Origin: CTSoil-075 sp964292325
GTDB taxonomy: Bacteria > Bacillota > Negativicutes > DSM-13327
Reading direction: 5' to 3'
Assembly (NCBI GenBank): GCA_964292325.1
Contig: CAXYVG010000009.1
Location: 1 to 58,756 of the forward strand
DNA: 58,756 bases
In this document: positions 34,664 to 42,766 of the stretch, piece after piece
Numbering within the stretch: the first letter of the stretch is position 1
How the letters are laid out: the number at the start of each line of letters is the position of its first letter
Program-made: the position numbers and the translations under genes
The notes under the pieces: model-generated
Told to the model about the DNA's origin: nothing
Database searches by the model: none
The model's input: only the letters and a program-made list of their open reading frames with translations

Positions 34664-34712
34664 CTAAAAAAAATAGAGTATGCAGCCATTGACTGAATAC
34701 TCATACTCTAAA
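34664..34712 (-). terminator. Minus-strand terminator near the right element end
   Basis: On the minus strand TAGAGTATG and CATACTCTA form a perfect 9-base stem followed by eight T. It would stop transcripts that enter from the deacetylase side. Confidence 0.75.
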
Positions 34713-34765
34713 TTGTCTTTGTTTAAAGAGTATTGGGGAAAGATTTGCTGGTCATTATAACAAGG

Positions 34766-34807
34766 AACCCACCAAGTCTTTTCAAAGAGACTACGGTGGG
34801 TTTTATA
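34766..34807 (+). terminator. Hairpin just left of the right junction
   Basis: AACCCACC and GGTGGGTT form the outer stem and AGTCT/AGACT an inner one, followed by TTAT. It lies about 20 bases before the deacetylase remainder, so plus-strand transcripts from the element would stop before the split gene. Confidence 0.7.
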
Positions 34808-34821
34808 TTGCAGATTACGCT

Positions 34822-34845
34822 TTCAAAGTGGTGGCACTTACCATT
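34822..34845. other. Proposed right attachment junction (attR)
   Basis: Deacetylase coding sequence resumes here at AAAGTGGTGGCACTTACC. Only short identity to the left junction is seen (AA-GT-GT positions), which suits a serine recombinase with a GT crossover dinucleotide. The frame upstream is open but lacks a plausible start or ribosome binding site. Confidence 0.6.
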
Positions 34846-35403
34846 GATGATGGACCTCATAATAAAACAACGCCAAAAATGTTAGCAGTCCTCAAAGAAA
34901 AAAATGTGAAATTGACGTTGTTTATTTTAGGCAAAAATGCAAAAGAACATCCAGAAATTTTAGCGCAGGCAGTTGCCGATGGACATGAAATAGCGACTCA
35001 TGCTTATAGTCATAATTTGTTGGCTAAAATGAGTAATACGCAAATAGGGGAAGAGCTAGATGCGGCGGAAAAAGTAATCACTGCAGTAGCGCCTAAACCT
35101 GTCTTATTTCGCCCCCCAGGAGGAGCATACAATGACGTTGTTACCAAGCAAGCTCAGGAGCACGGTTATACAACGATTCTATGGTCCGTAGATCCTGCTG
35201 ATTGGCGCTGCCCAAGTGTATCAAATGTTGTTGACGTAGTAATGAAAAATGTGCAACCTGGTAGTATTGTGTTATTACATGATGGCCAATATCCACTACC
35301 TACACCAGAAGCCATTGGCATTATCATTGATAAACTACGCGAACAGGGGTATAGTATTGTAACGGTTAGTGAATTATTGCAGTATTATGAAGTACGTCCA
35401 TAA
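34828..35403 (+). pseudogene. 3' part of the split polysaccharide deacetylase gene (NodB catalytic domain)
   Basis: The catalytic domain is complete: TIDDGP (metal Asp and base), ATHAYSH (two metal His), RPPGG, WSVDPADW and LLHDG. It deacetylates N-acetyl sugars of peptidoglycan or a surface polymer, as PdaA/PdaB do in spores. As it stands it has only a weak GTG start at 34828, no binding site and no signal peptide. The missing start and signal peptide are at 11784-11924 and match in phase. Without excision of the 22.9-kb segment the product should be absent or cytoplasmic. Domain identity is firm; the interruption is strongly inferred. Confidence 0.88.
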
Positions 35404-35450
35404 TGTGCTGGCTAATAAGCTGAAAGAACGATTAGATAAAGAAGAGAGTA

Positions 35451-35503
35451 AGTTGGTGACAATTTGTCACCAACTGAAATTAAAATTGCAAAGGTATTAA
35501 GCA
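35451..35503. terminator. Two hairpins between the deacetylase and the zinc-ribbon gene
   Basis: AGTTGGTGACA-ATT-TGTCACCAACT (35451-35475) is a perfect 11-base stem. A second stem, CAAAGGTAT with ATACCTTTG, overlaps the stop of the minus-strand gene and runs into an AT-rich tract. Together they separate the convergent genes. Confidence 0.65.
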
Positions 35504-35890
35504 TTATTGATACCTTTGTAATTCTTGCCAGTGAGATTGAATTAGTTGGTCATAGCGCATAATAGTAGCAGTGCGTTCGTTCCGTAAGGCTTGAATCGAA
35601 CTTAAAATATGTTGATCAAAAGCATAGACATTTTGTTTCGAAATAACGATAGGTGCAGTATACTCCTGTAATTTCGTAGCGACTCGTAGATTTACCTTAT
35701 TTTCCTTAAGAACGATGGCAGGCTCTAATATGTCGGATCCTTCATAGCGATAAATCAAACAATTGGGTTGTAGATGGTCAATGATATTCTTGTTGTCGCC
35801 ATCTAGAAAAATAGCAGTGTTACAACTCGGGCAATTGGTCATATCTGATGTTAACCAAGTATGGCATTCTGCACAAATAATTCCGTCCAT
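35504..35890 (-). CDS. Small zinc-ribbon protein, function unknown
   Basis: 128 residues. The N-terminus holds two Cys pairs, CAEC and CPSC, typical of a zinc ribbon. The middle is beta-rich and the last 35 residues look like a helix (HILSSIQALRNERTATIM). I start at ATG 35890 because GGAGGTGAG precedes it. No signal peptide. It is probably monocistronic. I do not recognise a named family. Confidence 0.75.
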   Translation of the reverse strand: MDGIICAECHTWLTSDMTNCPSCNTAIFLDGDNKNIIDHLQPNCLIYRYEGSDILEPAIVLKENKVNLRVATKLQEYTAPIVISKQNVYAFDQHILSSIQALRNERTATIMRYDQLIQSHWQELQRYQ

Positions 35891-36068
35891 GTACTCACCT
35901 CCAGGTGATAGTTTGCCCAAGAACGCCTATAAATATAACACTCTAGTCGCCGTAATTTTTTGATAATTGAAAAATAGCAGGAAAATAGCATTGTATACAG
36001 AATACATATCGATGATAAGATTACAATGAAATATTATAAATTACATCATTTAAAAGGGGAGACATGAT

Positions 36069-36494
36069 ATGGCATTACAAACATTTATTACTCATCATTT
36101 AGTGAAGGGACAAGATCTGAATCATCATGGAACTCTTTTTGCTGGGCGCGGTGCAGAATGGTTAGTCGAATCGGGATTTGTGGCTGCTTCAAATATGACA
36201 AACCCTGAAAATACTGTTTGTTTAAATATACATGGAATGGTATTTACCCGTCCAGTCAGAAAGGGCAGTATTATTCGTTATGAAAGTAGAGTGGTTTATG
36301 CAGGTCGGACAAGCATGGTTGTATATATAAAAGTAATAATGGCAAAGAGTGAAGACTTTATATTAGATGGATTTATGACATTTGTTCATGTAAATTCAGA
36401 TGGACATTCTACTCCCCATGGTTTGGTTGTTATACCGGAAAGTAATGAGGAAATTGCGCTGGCTGCAAAGGCAAAAGCACTTGTCAAAAAATAA
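36069..36494 (+). CDS. Hotdog-fold acyl-CoA thioesterase
   Basis: 141 residues of the YciA/BACH type: HHLVKGQDLNHHGTLFAGRGAEWL near the start (24 residues, with the conserved N-H-x-G-T-L-F-x-G pattern) and RKGSIIRYESRVVYAGRTSM. These enzymes release CoA from acyl-CoA in the cytoplasm. The usual catalytic Asp after GG is replaced in part (GRGAEWLVE has Glu). A clear AAGGGGAG site precedes ATG 36069. Monocistronic, ended by a strong terminator. Confidence 0.85.
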   Translation: MALQTFITHHLVKGQDLNHHGTLFAGRGAEWLVESGFVAASNMTNPENTVCLNIHGMVFTRPVRKGSIIRYESRVVYAGRTSMVVYIKVIMAKSEDFILDGFMTFVHVNSDGHSTPHGLVVIPESNEEIALAAKAKALVKK

Positions 36495-36541
36495 AAAAGA
36501 AGGGTTTTGAGAATGACCATCTCAAAACCTTTCTTTTTTAT
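36493..36541. terminator. Bidirectional terminator between thioesterase and minus-strand gene
   Basis: The stem GGGTTTTGAGA/TCTCAAAACC with A-rich left and T-rich right flanks gives a near-perfect long hairpin that works in both directions. Confidence 0.85.
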
Positions 36542-36543
36542 TT

Positions 36544-36861
36544 TTAGTAATAATCACCATTGTCGCGGTAATCTTTTACGATGGTTACTATATTATCACT
36601 TTTGGGGTGACTATTTAGTAGTTCTAAGAGATGGTGAGAACTTTCAAAACCGACACTCCAAGCAAAGGCTCCATCGGCAGTATAAGCAGCAAAAATGATT
36701 TCTTGTTCTAAATCCATAGGCATAGTCCCATCCACATCGGTAATGAGAACATAATCTTCATTATCGATTGGTTCATAAATGAGAGCAGTGAATCCATCCT
36801 CAATTTCAGTTTCATAAAAATCAAAAGGTTCATAAGCTTCTAATAATGTGTTGTCATTCAT
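36544..36861 (-). CDS. Acidic small protein of 105 residues, function unknown
   Basis: Strongly acidic, with no signal or membrane segment. The visible pattern, an alternating beta region YETEIEDGFTALIYEP followed by YVLITDVDG, hints at a DUF1292-like fold but the match is weak. It has a plausible AGGATGAT site before ATG 36861. It is convergent with the thioesterase gene. I assign no function. Confidence 0.6.
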   Translation of the reverse strand: MNDNTLLEAYEPFDFYETEIEDGFTALIYEPIDNEDYVLITDVDGTMPMDLEQEIIFAAYTADGAFAWSVGFESSHHLLELLNSHPKSDNIVTIVKDYRDNGDYY

Positions 36862-37032
36862 CTGATATCATCCTTTATTGTTTGTAATAGTATAACCTAA
36901 AATAGATTTATTACTACCTGTTCTTTATCTTAAAACAGCGATAGTCATTTGACAAGTAAAAATTTTAGGATAATAGTTGAAAAGTATGTTAGAATTCTCT
37001 TAAGAAGAGTATGGAGGCAAAAGGACAATAAT

Positions 37033-37479
37033 ATGAAAATTTTGGTAGATGCTGATGCCTGCCCAAAAACCGTACTACAAATCTGTAGGCAAATGGGGAA
37101 AAAATATGCTGTACAGGTATGGACAGTAGCTAGTTTTAATCATAATATTCAATCAGACTATCATGTGGTAGTGGGCGATAATGATCAAGAAACAGATATT
37201 AAGGTGCTGAATCTGGCAAAGCCTAATGATGTGATTATCACCCAAGATTGGGGATTAGCAGCGATGATTCTTGGTAAAAAAGCTTATTGCATTAGTCCGG
37301 CAGGGAGACAGTTTCGAGATGAGAATATTGATTTTTTATTAGAGGAACGTGATATGAAAGCGAAGTTGCGTCGCCAAGGTGGTCGAACGAAGGGGCCTAA
37401 TAAGCGGACTATGCAAGAGGATATACGCTTTCAAGAGTGTTTAGTATCAGTGCTAGAAGAGGGGATAAAAGCCATGTAG
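37033..37479 (+). CDS. UPF0178 (YaiI/YqxD) family protein
   Basis: 148 residues starting MKILVDADACPKT, the hallmark of this PIN-like family, with DVIITQDWGLAAMIL later (conserved Asp). The function of the family is not settled; a nuclease-like fold is likely. I start at ATG 37033 (AAAGGA upstream), since the longer frame carries 28 residues without homology. Its 3' end overlaps the convergent C39-like gene by 49 bases. Confidence 0.9.
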   Translation: MKILVDADACPKTVLQICRQMGKKYAVQVWTVASFNHNIQSDYHVVVGDNDQETDIKVLNLAKPNDVIITQDWGLAAMILGKKAYCISPAGRQFRDENIDFLLEERDMKAKLRRQGGRTKGPNKRTMQEDIRFQECLVSVLEEGIKAM

Positions 37480-37946
37480 CCAGTGTTGGCATTATCTTGA
37501 ACTAAAAGATCCCAGGGGTATAGCTTGCAGGTATCATCACGGTTTGGATCATGGACCATGACTTCATTGTCAGCGGTGATATAAGCATATACGATACAAT
37601 GTTGTTTCGGAGAAAATTCGCCAAAACCGTGGGCGCCGATACAAGGAATGCCTTGTTGCAGTGCAGCTTTTACTTTGTCTGGGTCACTTGTTTGATAGAG
37701 AGGGATGCCAAAATAATGACCAGCGGTAGCGAAGAAACCCCAGCTCGTTTCGTTTAGTATTGGATAAAATCCGTTAATAATCGCAAAATCTGCGGCTTGA
37801 GGTGGCTTGATATTTATGCCGTAATATTGTGCGATCATAGAAAAGCAAGTGAGGACAGAACCAGACGCGGCAATTGTACTGGAAGCATAGGGATAATCGC
37901 CCCATTTCTCATCCCATTGTTTCAGTAATGCTACTTGGTGGGACAT
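37431..37946 (-). CDS. C39-like papain-fold protein lacking the catalytic cysteine
   Basis: 171 residues with the C39_2 peptidase outline: WDEKWGDYPYASST, then IAASGSVLTCFSM, where the family has G-C-G-P-T; later QHCIVYAY (His) and VHDPNRDD (Asp). At the place of the nucleophile this protein reads Ser, with the nearest Cys four residues on. No signal peptide. So it is either inactive or a Ser variant. ATG 37946 has GGGAGG upstream. It overlaps the end of the YaiI-type gene. Confidence 0.75.
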   Translation of the reverse strand: MSHQVALLKQWDEKWGDYPYASSTIAASGSVLTCFSMIAQYYGINIKPPQAADFAIINGFYPILNETSWGFFATAGHYFGIPLYQTSDPDKVKAALQQGIPCIGAHGFGEFSPKQHCIVYAYITADNEVMVHDPNRDDTCKLYPWDLLVQDNANTGYMAFIPSSSTDTKHS

Positions 37947-38053
37947 ATTATCAACCTCCCGTAACATAATTCCTTTCCTATTATTATATGCGTGTAGATG
38001 CTAGGAAGGTGCACAGAGGGAATAGTTTACGTATATCGGTTAATTTGAGGTGA

Positions 38054-38704
38054 ATGAAGTTGTTAGCTTTTTATCGGACGGTGAAAGATTATGGACAAAC
38101 AGAAATTGAGATCAACAAGTCTCGCTTTATTGCTTATGTACAGCGCGTGGAAAGCGAAGAAGAGGCTATAAAATTTATTGAACAAATCAAAAAAAAACAC
38201 TGGAATGCAACTCATAATTGTTCTGCCTATATAGTAGGCGAGAATGATCAGCATCAAAAAGCAGATGATGATGGCGAACCATCAGGTACGGCTGGTAGAC
38301 CGATTTTAGAGATTATCAAAAAATCAGGTCTAAAAGATACAGCCATTGTCATTACTCGTTATTTTGGTGGAATTAAGCTTGGTGCAGGTGGTCTGATTCG
38401 CGCCTATGGAAAAAGTGCCAGTGCAGGGCTTAAAGAAGTAGGGATTGTAGAACGGGCAGGTCATACCAGGATCGGAGTGGTAATTGAGTATAGTCTTTTG
38501 GGTATGCTAGAAAATCAACTTCGTATGCAAGGCTATATCATAGCGGATAAACAGTTTACGGAAAAGATTACTCTGATTGTGCTGGAAAAGTTAGGACAAG
38601 AAGATGTGCTAAAAAAGAAAGTAGTGGACTGGACAGCTGGGCAGGCTGAATTTACTGATATGGGTGAAACCTATGTCGATACGCTACTTGTTTCAGAGGA
38701 TTGA
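38054..38704 (+). CDS. YigZ/IMPACT family protein
   Basis: 216 residues. The N-terminal UPF0029/IMPACT domain shows EINKSRFIAYVQRVESEEEA, HNCSAYIVGE, DDDGEPSGTAGRPIL and RYFGGIKLGAGGLIRAYGKSA. A DUF1949-like ferredoxin-fold domain follows. Bacterial members are linked to translation control but have no firm reaction. Start ATG 38054 is close to GAGGTGA, so TTG 38060 is possible. Ended by a bidirectional terminator. Confidence 0.93.
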   Translation: MKLLAFYRTVKDYGQTEIEINKSRFIAYVQRVESEEEAIKFIEQIKKKHWNATHNCSAYIVGENDQHQKADDDGEPSGTAGRPILEIIKKSGLKDTAIVITRYFGGIKLGAGGLIRAYGKSASAGLKEVGIVERAGHTRIGVVIEYSLLGMLENQLRMQGYIIADKQFTEKITLIVLEKLGQEDVLKKKVVDWTAGQAEFTDMGETYVDTLLVSED

Positions 38705-38708
38705 GAAG

Positions 38709-38741
38709 AAAAAACCACTCTATAAAAGAGTGGTTTTTTTA
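38709..38741. terminator. Bidirectional terminator between YigZ-type and LCP genes
   Basis: AAAAAACCACTCT and AGAGTGGTTTTTT form a perfect 13-base stem around a short loop, with T runs on both strands. It overlaps the stop of the LCP gene. Confidence 0.9.
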
Positions 38742-39983
38742 CGGTTTCGTACTTGAGGTGGCTGTAGAATTTTTCGGAGAGCTTTCGGTGGTCGGGCTTG
38801 ACGATTCTTTCGTTTGGTTCGTTGTATTCTTACCTGTTTGTGAATCAGTAATATTTGTTATCTTTACAGGCGTTGTCTTCTCCGATTTTCCTTTGCCAGG
38901 TTCGGGATTTTTAGTAGCCGTTGTTGTTGGCTTTATTGGATCAACCGTTTTTTTAACGGCCGTTACAGAGCGTTGAGCAACGGTTGAAGAGGGGATTATT
39001 TTACTTTCCCTGGGAACGGAACTTGCATATTCGCTAGCTAAACTGTCAGTTGTTTGCGAATAGCGACTGTCTATCGTAATGCCTTGCATCATTGCCACTT
39101 TAGCTCGTGCATCCCTAATATTTGGTAACCAATAGCTAATATCTTGTATCATGGCTGGCGTGCCTGGAAGTGATTCTGTCTGTAGGCCTGATTTAGCCGC
39201 ATCGCTTATAAGTGGGATTAATGCAATGATTTCTTTTGTCGGCATGTCTGTTTTTACTGTTTTTGTAAATTCTTTAATCAGATCAGGTAGCTTCGTAATG
39301 ACTTGAGGCTTGGCGATTTCTTGCAAGACTGCTTTTAAAAACTTTTGTTGTCTAGTGACGCGCCCGATATCACCTTCTTCATCTCGAAAACGGACATATT
39401 CGATGGCATGCTTACCAGTTAGTTTTTGTACACCAGGACGAAGATCGATATATAATCCGCCGTCGTCATCATATGGATCGGAGTAGTACATGCGTTTATC
39501 TACGTCAATCGTAATACCGCCAAGCGCATCAATCATATGGACAAATCCTTGGACGTTGATAACGACAGTATAATCCATCGATATTCCTAATAAATGTTCA
39601 ACTGATGATTTAGATAATTTTAAACCGCCAAAAGCGTAGGCGTGATTGATTTTATCCCATCCATGACCATTAATTTTCACACGTGAATCGCGAGGTATGG
39701 AAAGCATGGTTATTTTTTTAGTTACTGTATCGATACTAATGACAAAGGTCGTATCGGATCGCCCTACATCATCGTCTCGGGAGTCAACACCGAGAACTAA
39801 GATATTCAGTTTCTCTTTCGTAAATAAGCTAGTGACCAATGTAGCTGGAGAAGAACCACTTAGGAATGCATAGGCAAGTCCTGCAAAAAATACAATACAT
39901 GCTAATAGTGCTACCATTCGACCTTTCTTTAGTCGGCGTGGTTTTCGCGAGGGGAAACTAGTTTTAAATTCACTTTGATCCAT
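38739..39983 (-). CDS. LytR-CpsA-Psr (LCP) family cell-wall polymer ligase
   Basis: A membrane-anchored enzyme that attaches anionic or capsular polymers to peptidoglycan, or a related phosphotransfer. One transmembrane helix near residues 25-45 (VALLACIVFFAGLAYAFL). The LCP core shows LGVDSRDDDVGRSDT, SIPRDSRV, NHAYAFGG and YVRFRDEEGDIGRVTRQQ, with the lipid-phosphate Arg and Asp residues intact. The last 100 residues are a Thr/Ser/Lys-rich, low-complexity tail. In a diderm host the acceptor is unclear. Confidence 0.92.
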   Translation of the reverse strand: MDQSEFKTSFPSRKPRRLKKGRMVALLACIVFFAGLAYAFLSGSSPATLVTSLFTKEKLNILVLGVDSRDDDVGRSDTTFVISIDTVTKKITMLSIPRDSRVKINGHGWDKINHAYAFGGLKLSKSSVEHLLGISMDYTVVINVQGFVHMIDALGGITIDVDKRMYYSDPYDDDGGLYIDLRPGVQKLTGKHAIEYVRFRDEEGDIGRVTRQQKFLKAVLQEIAKPQVITKLPDLIKEFTKTVKTDMPTKEIIALIPLISDAAKSGLQTESLPGTPAMIQDISYWLPNIRDARAKVAMMQGITIDSRYSQTTDSLASEYASSVPRESKIIPSSTVAQRSVTAVKKTVDPIKPTTTATKNPEPGKGKSEKTTPVKITNITDSQTGKNTTNQTKESSSPTTESSPKNSTATSSTKP

Positions 39984-40305
39984 ATTACACCTCTTTTTTC
40001 ATCCGAAAACTAAAGATACCTTATTACTTTCAAGAAATGTGATAGCTATCGTTGTTGCTTTATTTGTAGAGTTATTGAATATTTTAGAACAATACATGAA
40101 AATTTTGTGATTTTTTGCCTAATAAAGAAATATAATATCACGATTCGTTTATTCTGTCAAATTAAGAGGGTGCTAGACCGTGATTTGCTGCGAGATAATT
40201 TGGATATTTTAGATTAAAATGAGAGTAATATTTGTGATAAGCAGGAAATATAAGATAGATGACGAACACTGAATAAAGCAAAAAAACCACGAGGGAGTTT
40301 TAACT
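39984..40305 (+). promoter_or_regulatory. AT-rich promoter region between LCP gene and glnS
   Basis: 322 bases without a gene. A TATAAT box near 40131 is the best promoter sign for glnS; no well-placed -35 or T-box leader is seen. GAGGGAG before ATG 40306 is the glnS binding site. Confidence 0.4.
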
Positions 40306-42003
40306 ATGACAACAACCAACCCTGTTGTATCTTCTAATTTCATTCAAAATATCATTAATGAAGATATAAAAGCGAATAAACTGAAGAGTGAGGTACATAC
40401 ACGTTTTCCACCTGAACCGAATGGGTACCTACATATTGGTCATGCTAAATCGATTTGCCTTAACTTTGGTCTTGCCAATGAATATAAAGGACTCTGTAAT
40501 TTGCGTTTTGATGACACGAATCCGAGCAAAGAAGAAACAGAATATGTAGAATCGATTCAAGAAGATGTAAAGTGGCTAGGATTTGACTGGGCTGACCGTA
40601 TGTTTTATGCATCAGATTATTTTGATCAACTATATCAATATGCGATCGAACTTGTAAAAAATGAAAAAGCATATGTTTGTGACCTTACAGCTGAACAAAT
40701 GCGCGAATATCGTGGGACATTGACGGAGCCCGGGAAAGAAAGCCCTTATCGAAACCGAACCGTTGCAGAAAATCTAGAATTACTAGAAGATATGAAAGCT
40801 GGAAAGTTTGCCGATGGTCTGCGGGTTCTTCGAGCTAAAATTGATATGTCTTCGCCGAATTTGAATCTGCGTGATCCTATTTTGTACCGTATTATGCGGG
40901 CGCATCACCATCGTACAGGTGATAAGTGGTGTATTTATCCTATGTATGATTATGCCCATCCGATCTCAGATGCCTTAGAAGGGATTACTCATTCGATTTG
41001 TACCTTAGAGTTTGAAGATCATCGTCCGCTATATGACTGGCTATTGCAAGCCCTTAATATAGAAAACTGCCCAAGGCAAATTGAGTTTGCTCGTTTGAAT
41101 CTGACCAATATGGTAATGAGTAAGCGTAAACTTCGGGAACTTGTAGAAGGCGGCTTAGTCGATGGTTGGGATGATCCAAGGATGCCGACTATCTCAGGAT
41201 TGCGTCGACGTGGATACACTCCTGAGGCTCTTCGTGATTTCTGTGAACGGATTGGCGTAGCGAAAAGTAATAGTACGGTTGATATTGCTATGCTTGAACA
41301 TTGTATCAGAGAAGATTTGAATGCGAAGGCGCTCAGAGCTATGGCTGTATTGCATCCGCTAAAAGTCGTTATTGAAAATTATCCTGAAGGACAAGTGGAG
41401 CAACTGGAAACTGAAAATAATCCAGAGCAACCTGAAACTGGAATGCGAATGGTTCCTTTTTCCCGGGAAATTTATATTGAGCAGGAAGATTTCATGGAGA
41501 CTCCTTCAAAGAAATTCTTCCGTTTGGCACCTGGCAAGGAAGTACGTCTAAAAAGCGCATATTTTATTAAATGCGAGCAAGTAATTAAAGATGAGCAAAC
41601 AGGCGAAGTCATTGAACTACGTTGTACATATGATCCGGAAACAAAAAGTGGTGCTGGTACTACGACTCGTAAGGTGAAAGGCACCCTACACTGGGTTTGT
41701 GCATCTCATGCTATTAAAGCGGAAGTAAGGTTATATGACTACCTATTGTCTACAGATGGACAGCAGGATGCCCCTGACCACGAAGACAATGATTTTAAGA
41801 ACGATATCAATCCTAATTCCATCGAAACGTTAACAAACTGTATGGTAGAACCAAGCCTACTAAAGGCTACGGCTGACAAACGGTATCAATTTTTGCGTCA
41901 AGGATATTTCTGCCTTGACACAAAAGATTCAACGAATGAAGTGCCTGTATTTAATCGCGTTGTCGGATTACGCGATTCTTGGGCAAAAGCGCAAAAAGCA
42001 TAA
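40306..42003 (+). CDS. glnS: Glutaminyl-tRNA synthetase
   Basis: Class I synthetase that charges tRNA-Gln directly. FPPEPNGYLHIGHAKS (HIGH motif) near residue 32, RFDDTNPSKEE, and VMSKRKL (KMSKS-like) near 268. The C-terminal anticodon-binding beta barrels are complete. At 565 residues the size matches bacterial GlnRS. Most Firmicutes lack GlnRS and use the GatCAB route, so the gene is probably an old transfer kept in this lineage. No neighbour is functionally linked. Confidence 0.96.
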   Translation: MTTTNPVVSSNFIQNIINEDIKANKLKSEVHTRFPPEPNGYLHIGHAKSICLNFGLANEYKGLCNLRFDDTNPSKEETEYVESIQEDVKWLGFDWADRMFYASDYFDQLYQYAIELVKNEKAYVCDLTAEQMREYRGTLTEPGKESPYRNRTVAENLELLEDMKAGKFADGLRVLRAKIDMSSPNLNLRDPILYRIMRAHHHRTGDKWCIYPMYDYAHPISDALEGITHSICTLEFEDHRPLYDWLLQALNIENCPRQIEFARLNLTNMVMSKRKLRELVEGGLVDGWDDPRMPTISGLRRRGYTPEALRDFCERIGVAKSNSTVDIAMLEHCIREDLNAKALRAMAVLHPLKVVIENYPEGQVEQLETENNPEQPETGMRMVPFSREIYIEQEDFMETPSKKFFRLAPGKEVRLKSAYFIKCEQVIKDEQTGEVIELRCTYDPETKSGAGTTTRKVKGTLHWVCASHAIKAEVRLYDYLLSTDGQQDAPDHEDNDFKNDINPNSIETLTNCMVEPSLLKATADKRYQFLRQGYFCLDTKDSTNEVPVFNRVVGLRDSWAKAQKA

Positions 42004-42010
42004 TAGCATC

Positions 42011-42058
42011 AAAAAAGCATCTCCAGTGGGTTTATGTAACCACTGGAGATGCTTTTTT
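42011..42058. terminator. Bidirectional terminator after glnS
   Basis: Perfect 19-base arms AAAAAAGCATCTCCAGTGG and the reverse complement around a 10-base loop, with T runs on both strands. Confidence 0.92.
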
Positions 42059-42473
42059 AAGCCTTTTTCTCTTTATCGCGGAGTGGCTTAATGGCTATTT
42101 TATGTTTTTTGAAATAATCTTTCAATGCTTGATTGATAATGGAGGCTTTTGCTTCCTTATCTCCTTCTGAGATATCAAGAATCGTTTGGTAAATATCATT
42201 CTCAAGCCAATAATTAGCTTTTTTATGTGATGCTTTAAATTTTATTTTTTGCATTTCTTCTGCAGCAGGAGTTACATCATTCTTAGGGGTTATTTTAGTA
42301 TGAGTTTCCTTTTCGCATTCTACAATTTCTTTATTACCTGGAATAGGAATAAAGACGTCCTCTTTTTTTGAACGTGTTTTTGGGGTCATGGTAGGCGGGA
42401 CTTTTACTTTTAAATCACTGGTAGGTTGAATGTCTATTCTATCAGCAACGATTGTTTTTCTAGCTCTTGGCAT
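42057..42473 (-). CDS. Basic protein with C-terminal ribbon-helix-helix-like region
   Basis: 138 residues, Lys-rich. The first 85 are low-complexity and probably disordered (Pro, Thr, Lys). The last 50 (ANYWLENDIYQTILDIS, then KASIINQALKDYFKK) fit one strand plus two helices, like an RHH DNA-binding fold. That is inferred from pattern only. CAGCTCCTTA on the plus strand gives AAGGAGCTG before ATG 42473. Monocistronic. Confidence 0.55.
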   Translation of the reverse strand: MPRARKTIVADRIDIQPTSDLKVKVPPTMTPKTRSKKEDVFIPIPGNKEIVECEKETHTKITPKNDVTPAAEEMQKIKFKASHKKANYWLENDIYQTILDISEGDKEAKASIINQALKDYFKKHKIAIKPLRDKEKKA

Positions 42474-42620
42474 AGCAAATCAGCTCCTTATGATATGTAA
42501 AGTAGGGCATAGAAAGATATCTGAAAGTTCTTTCTATATTCCTATTATAGCAATGAATGTAGAAAAACAACAGTAAAAACTAAAAATAGATAAAAGAGAA
42601 CGAGTATAGTGGGACAATTC

Positions 42621-42649
42621 TTGTTAATGGATTTTCTCCATGGTATAAT
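42621..42649 (+). promoter_or_regulatory. Sigma-A-type promoter for the XRE-cupin gene
   Basis: TTGTTA (42621-42626), a 17-base spacer and TATAAT (42644-42649). The spacer itself holds ATGGA-TTTTC-TCCAT, a small palindrome. Confidence 0.75.
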
Positions 42650-42656
42650 CAGTCAT

Positions 42657-42675
42657 ATCAAGAGATTGTCTTGAT
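42657..42675. promoter_or_regulatory. Palindromic operator downstream of the promoter
   Basis: ATCAAGA-GATTG-TCTTGAT lies 8 bases after the -10 box, at the expected transcription start. Its place suggests self-repression by the XRE-cupin regulator. Confidence 0.6.
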
Positions 42676-42766
42676 TGTAACATATCGCCGAAAAGTGATT
42701 AGTAATATTATTTCTTTTGGGCTAAAAGAATGAGTATCGCACAAAAAAATTGTATTGTGATGTGAA

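Noticed and set aside
34828..35403. An intact cytoplasmic deacetylase starting at GTG 34828
   Set aside because: There is no ribosome binding site and no signal peptide, and the GTG lies inside the conserved KVVALTIDDGP stretch.
39984..40305. T-box or other riboswitch before glnS
   Set aside because: No T-box consensus (TGG-type bulge region followed by a terminator) is seen, and no terminator precedes glnS.
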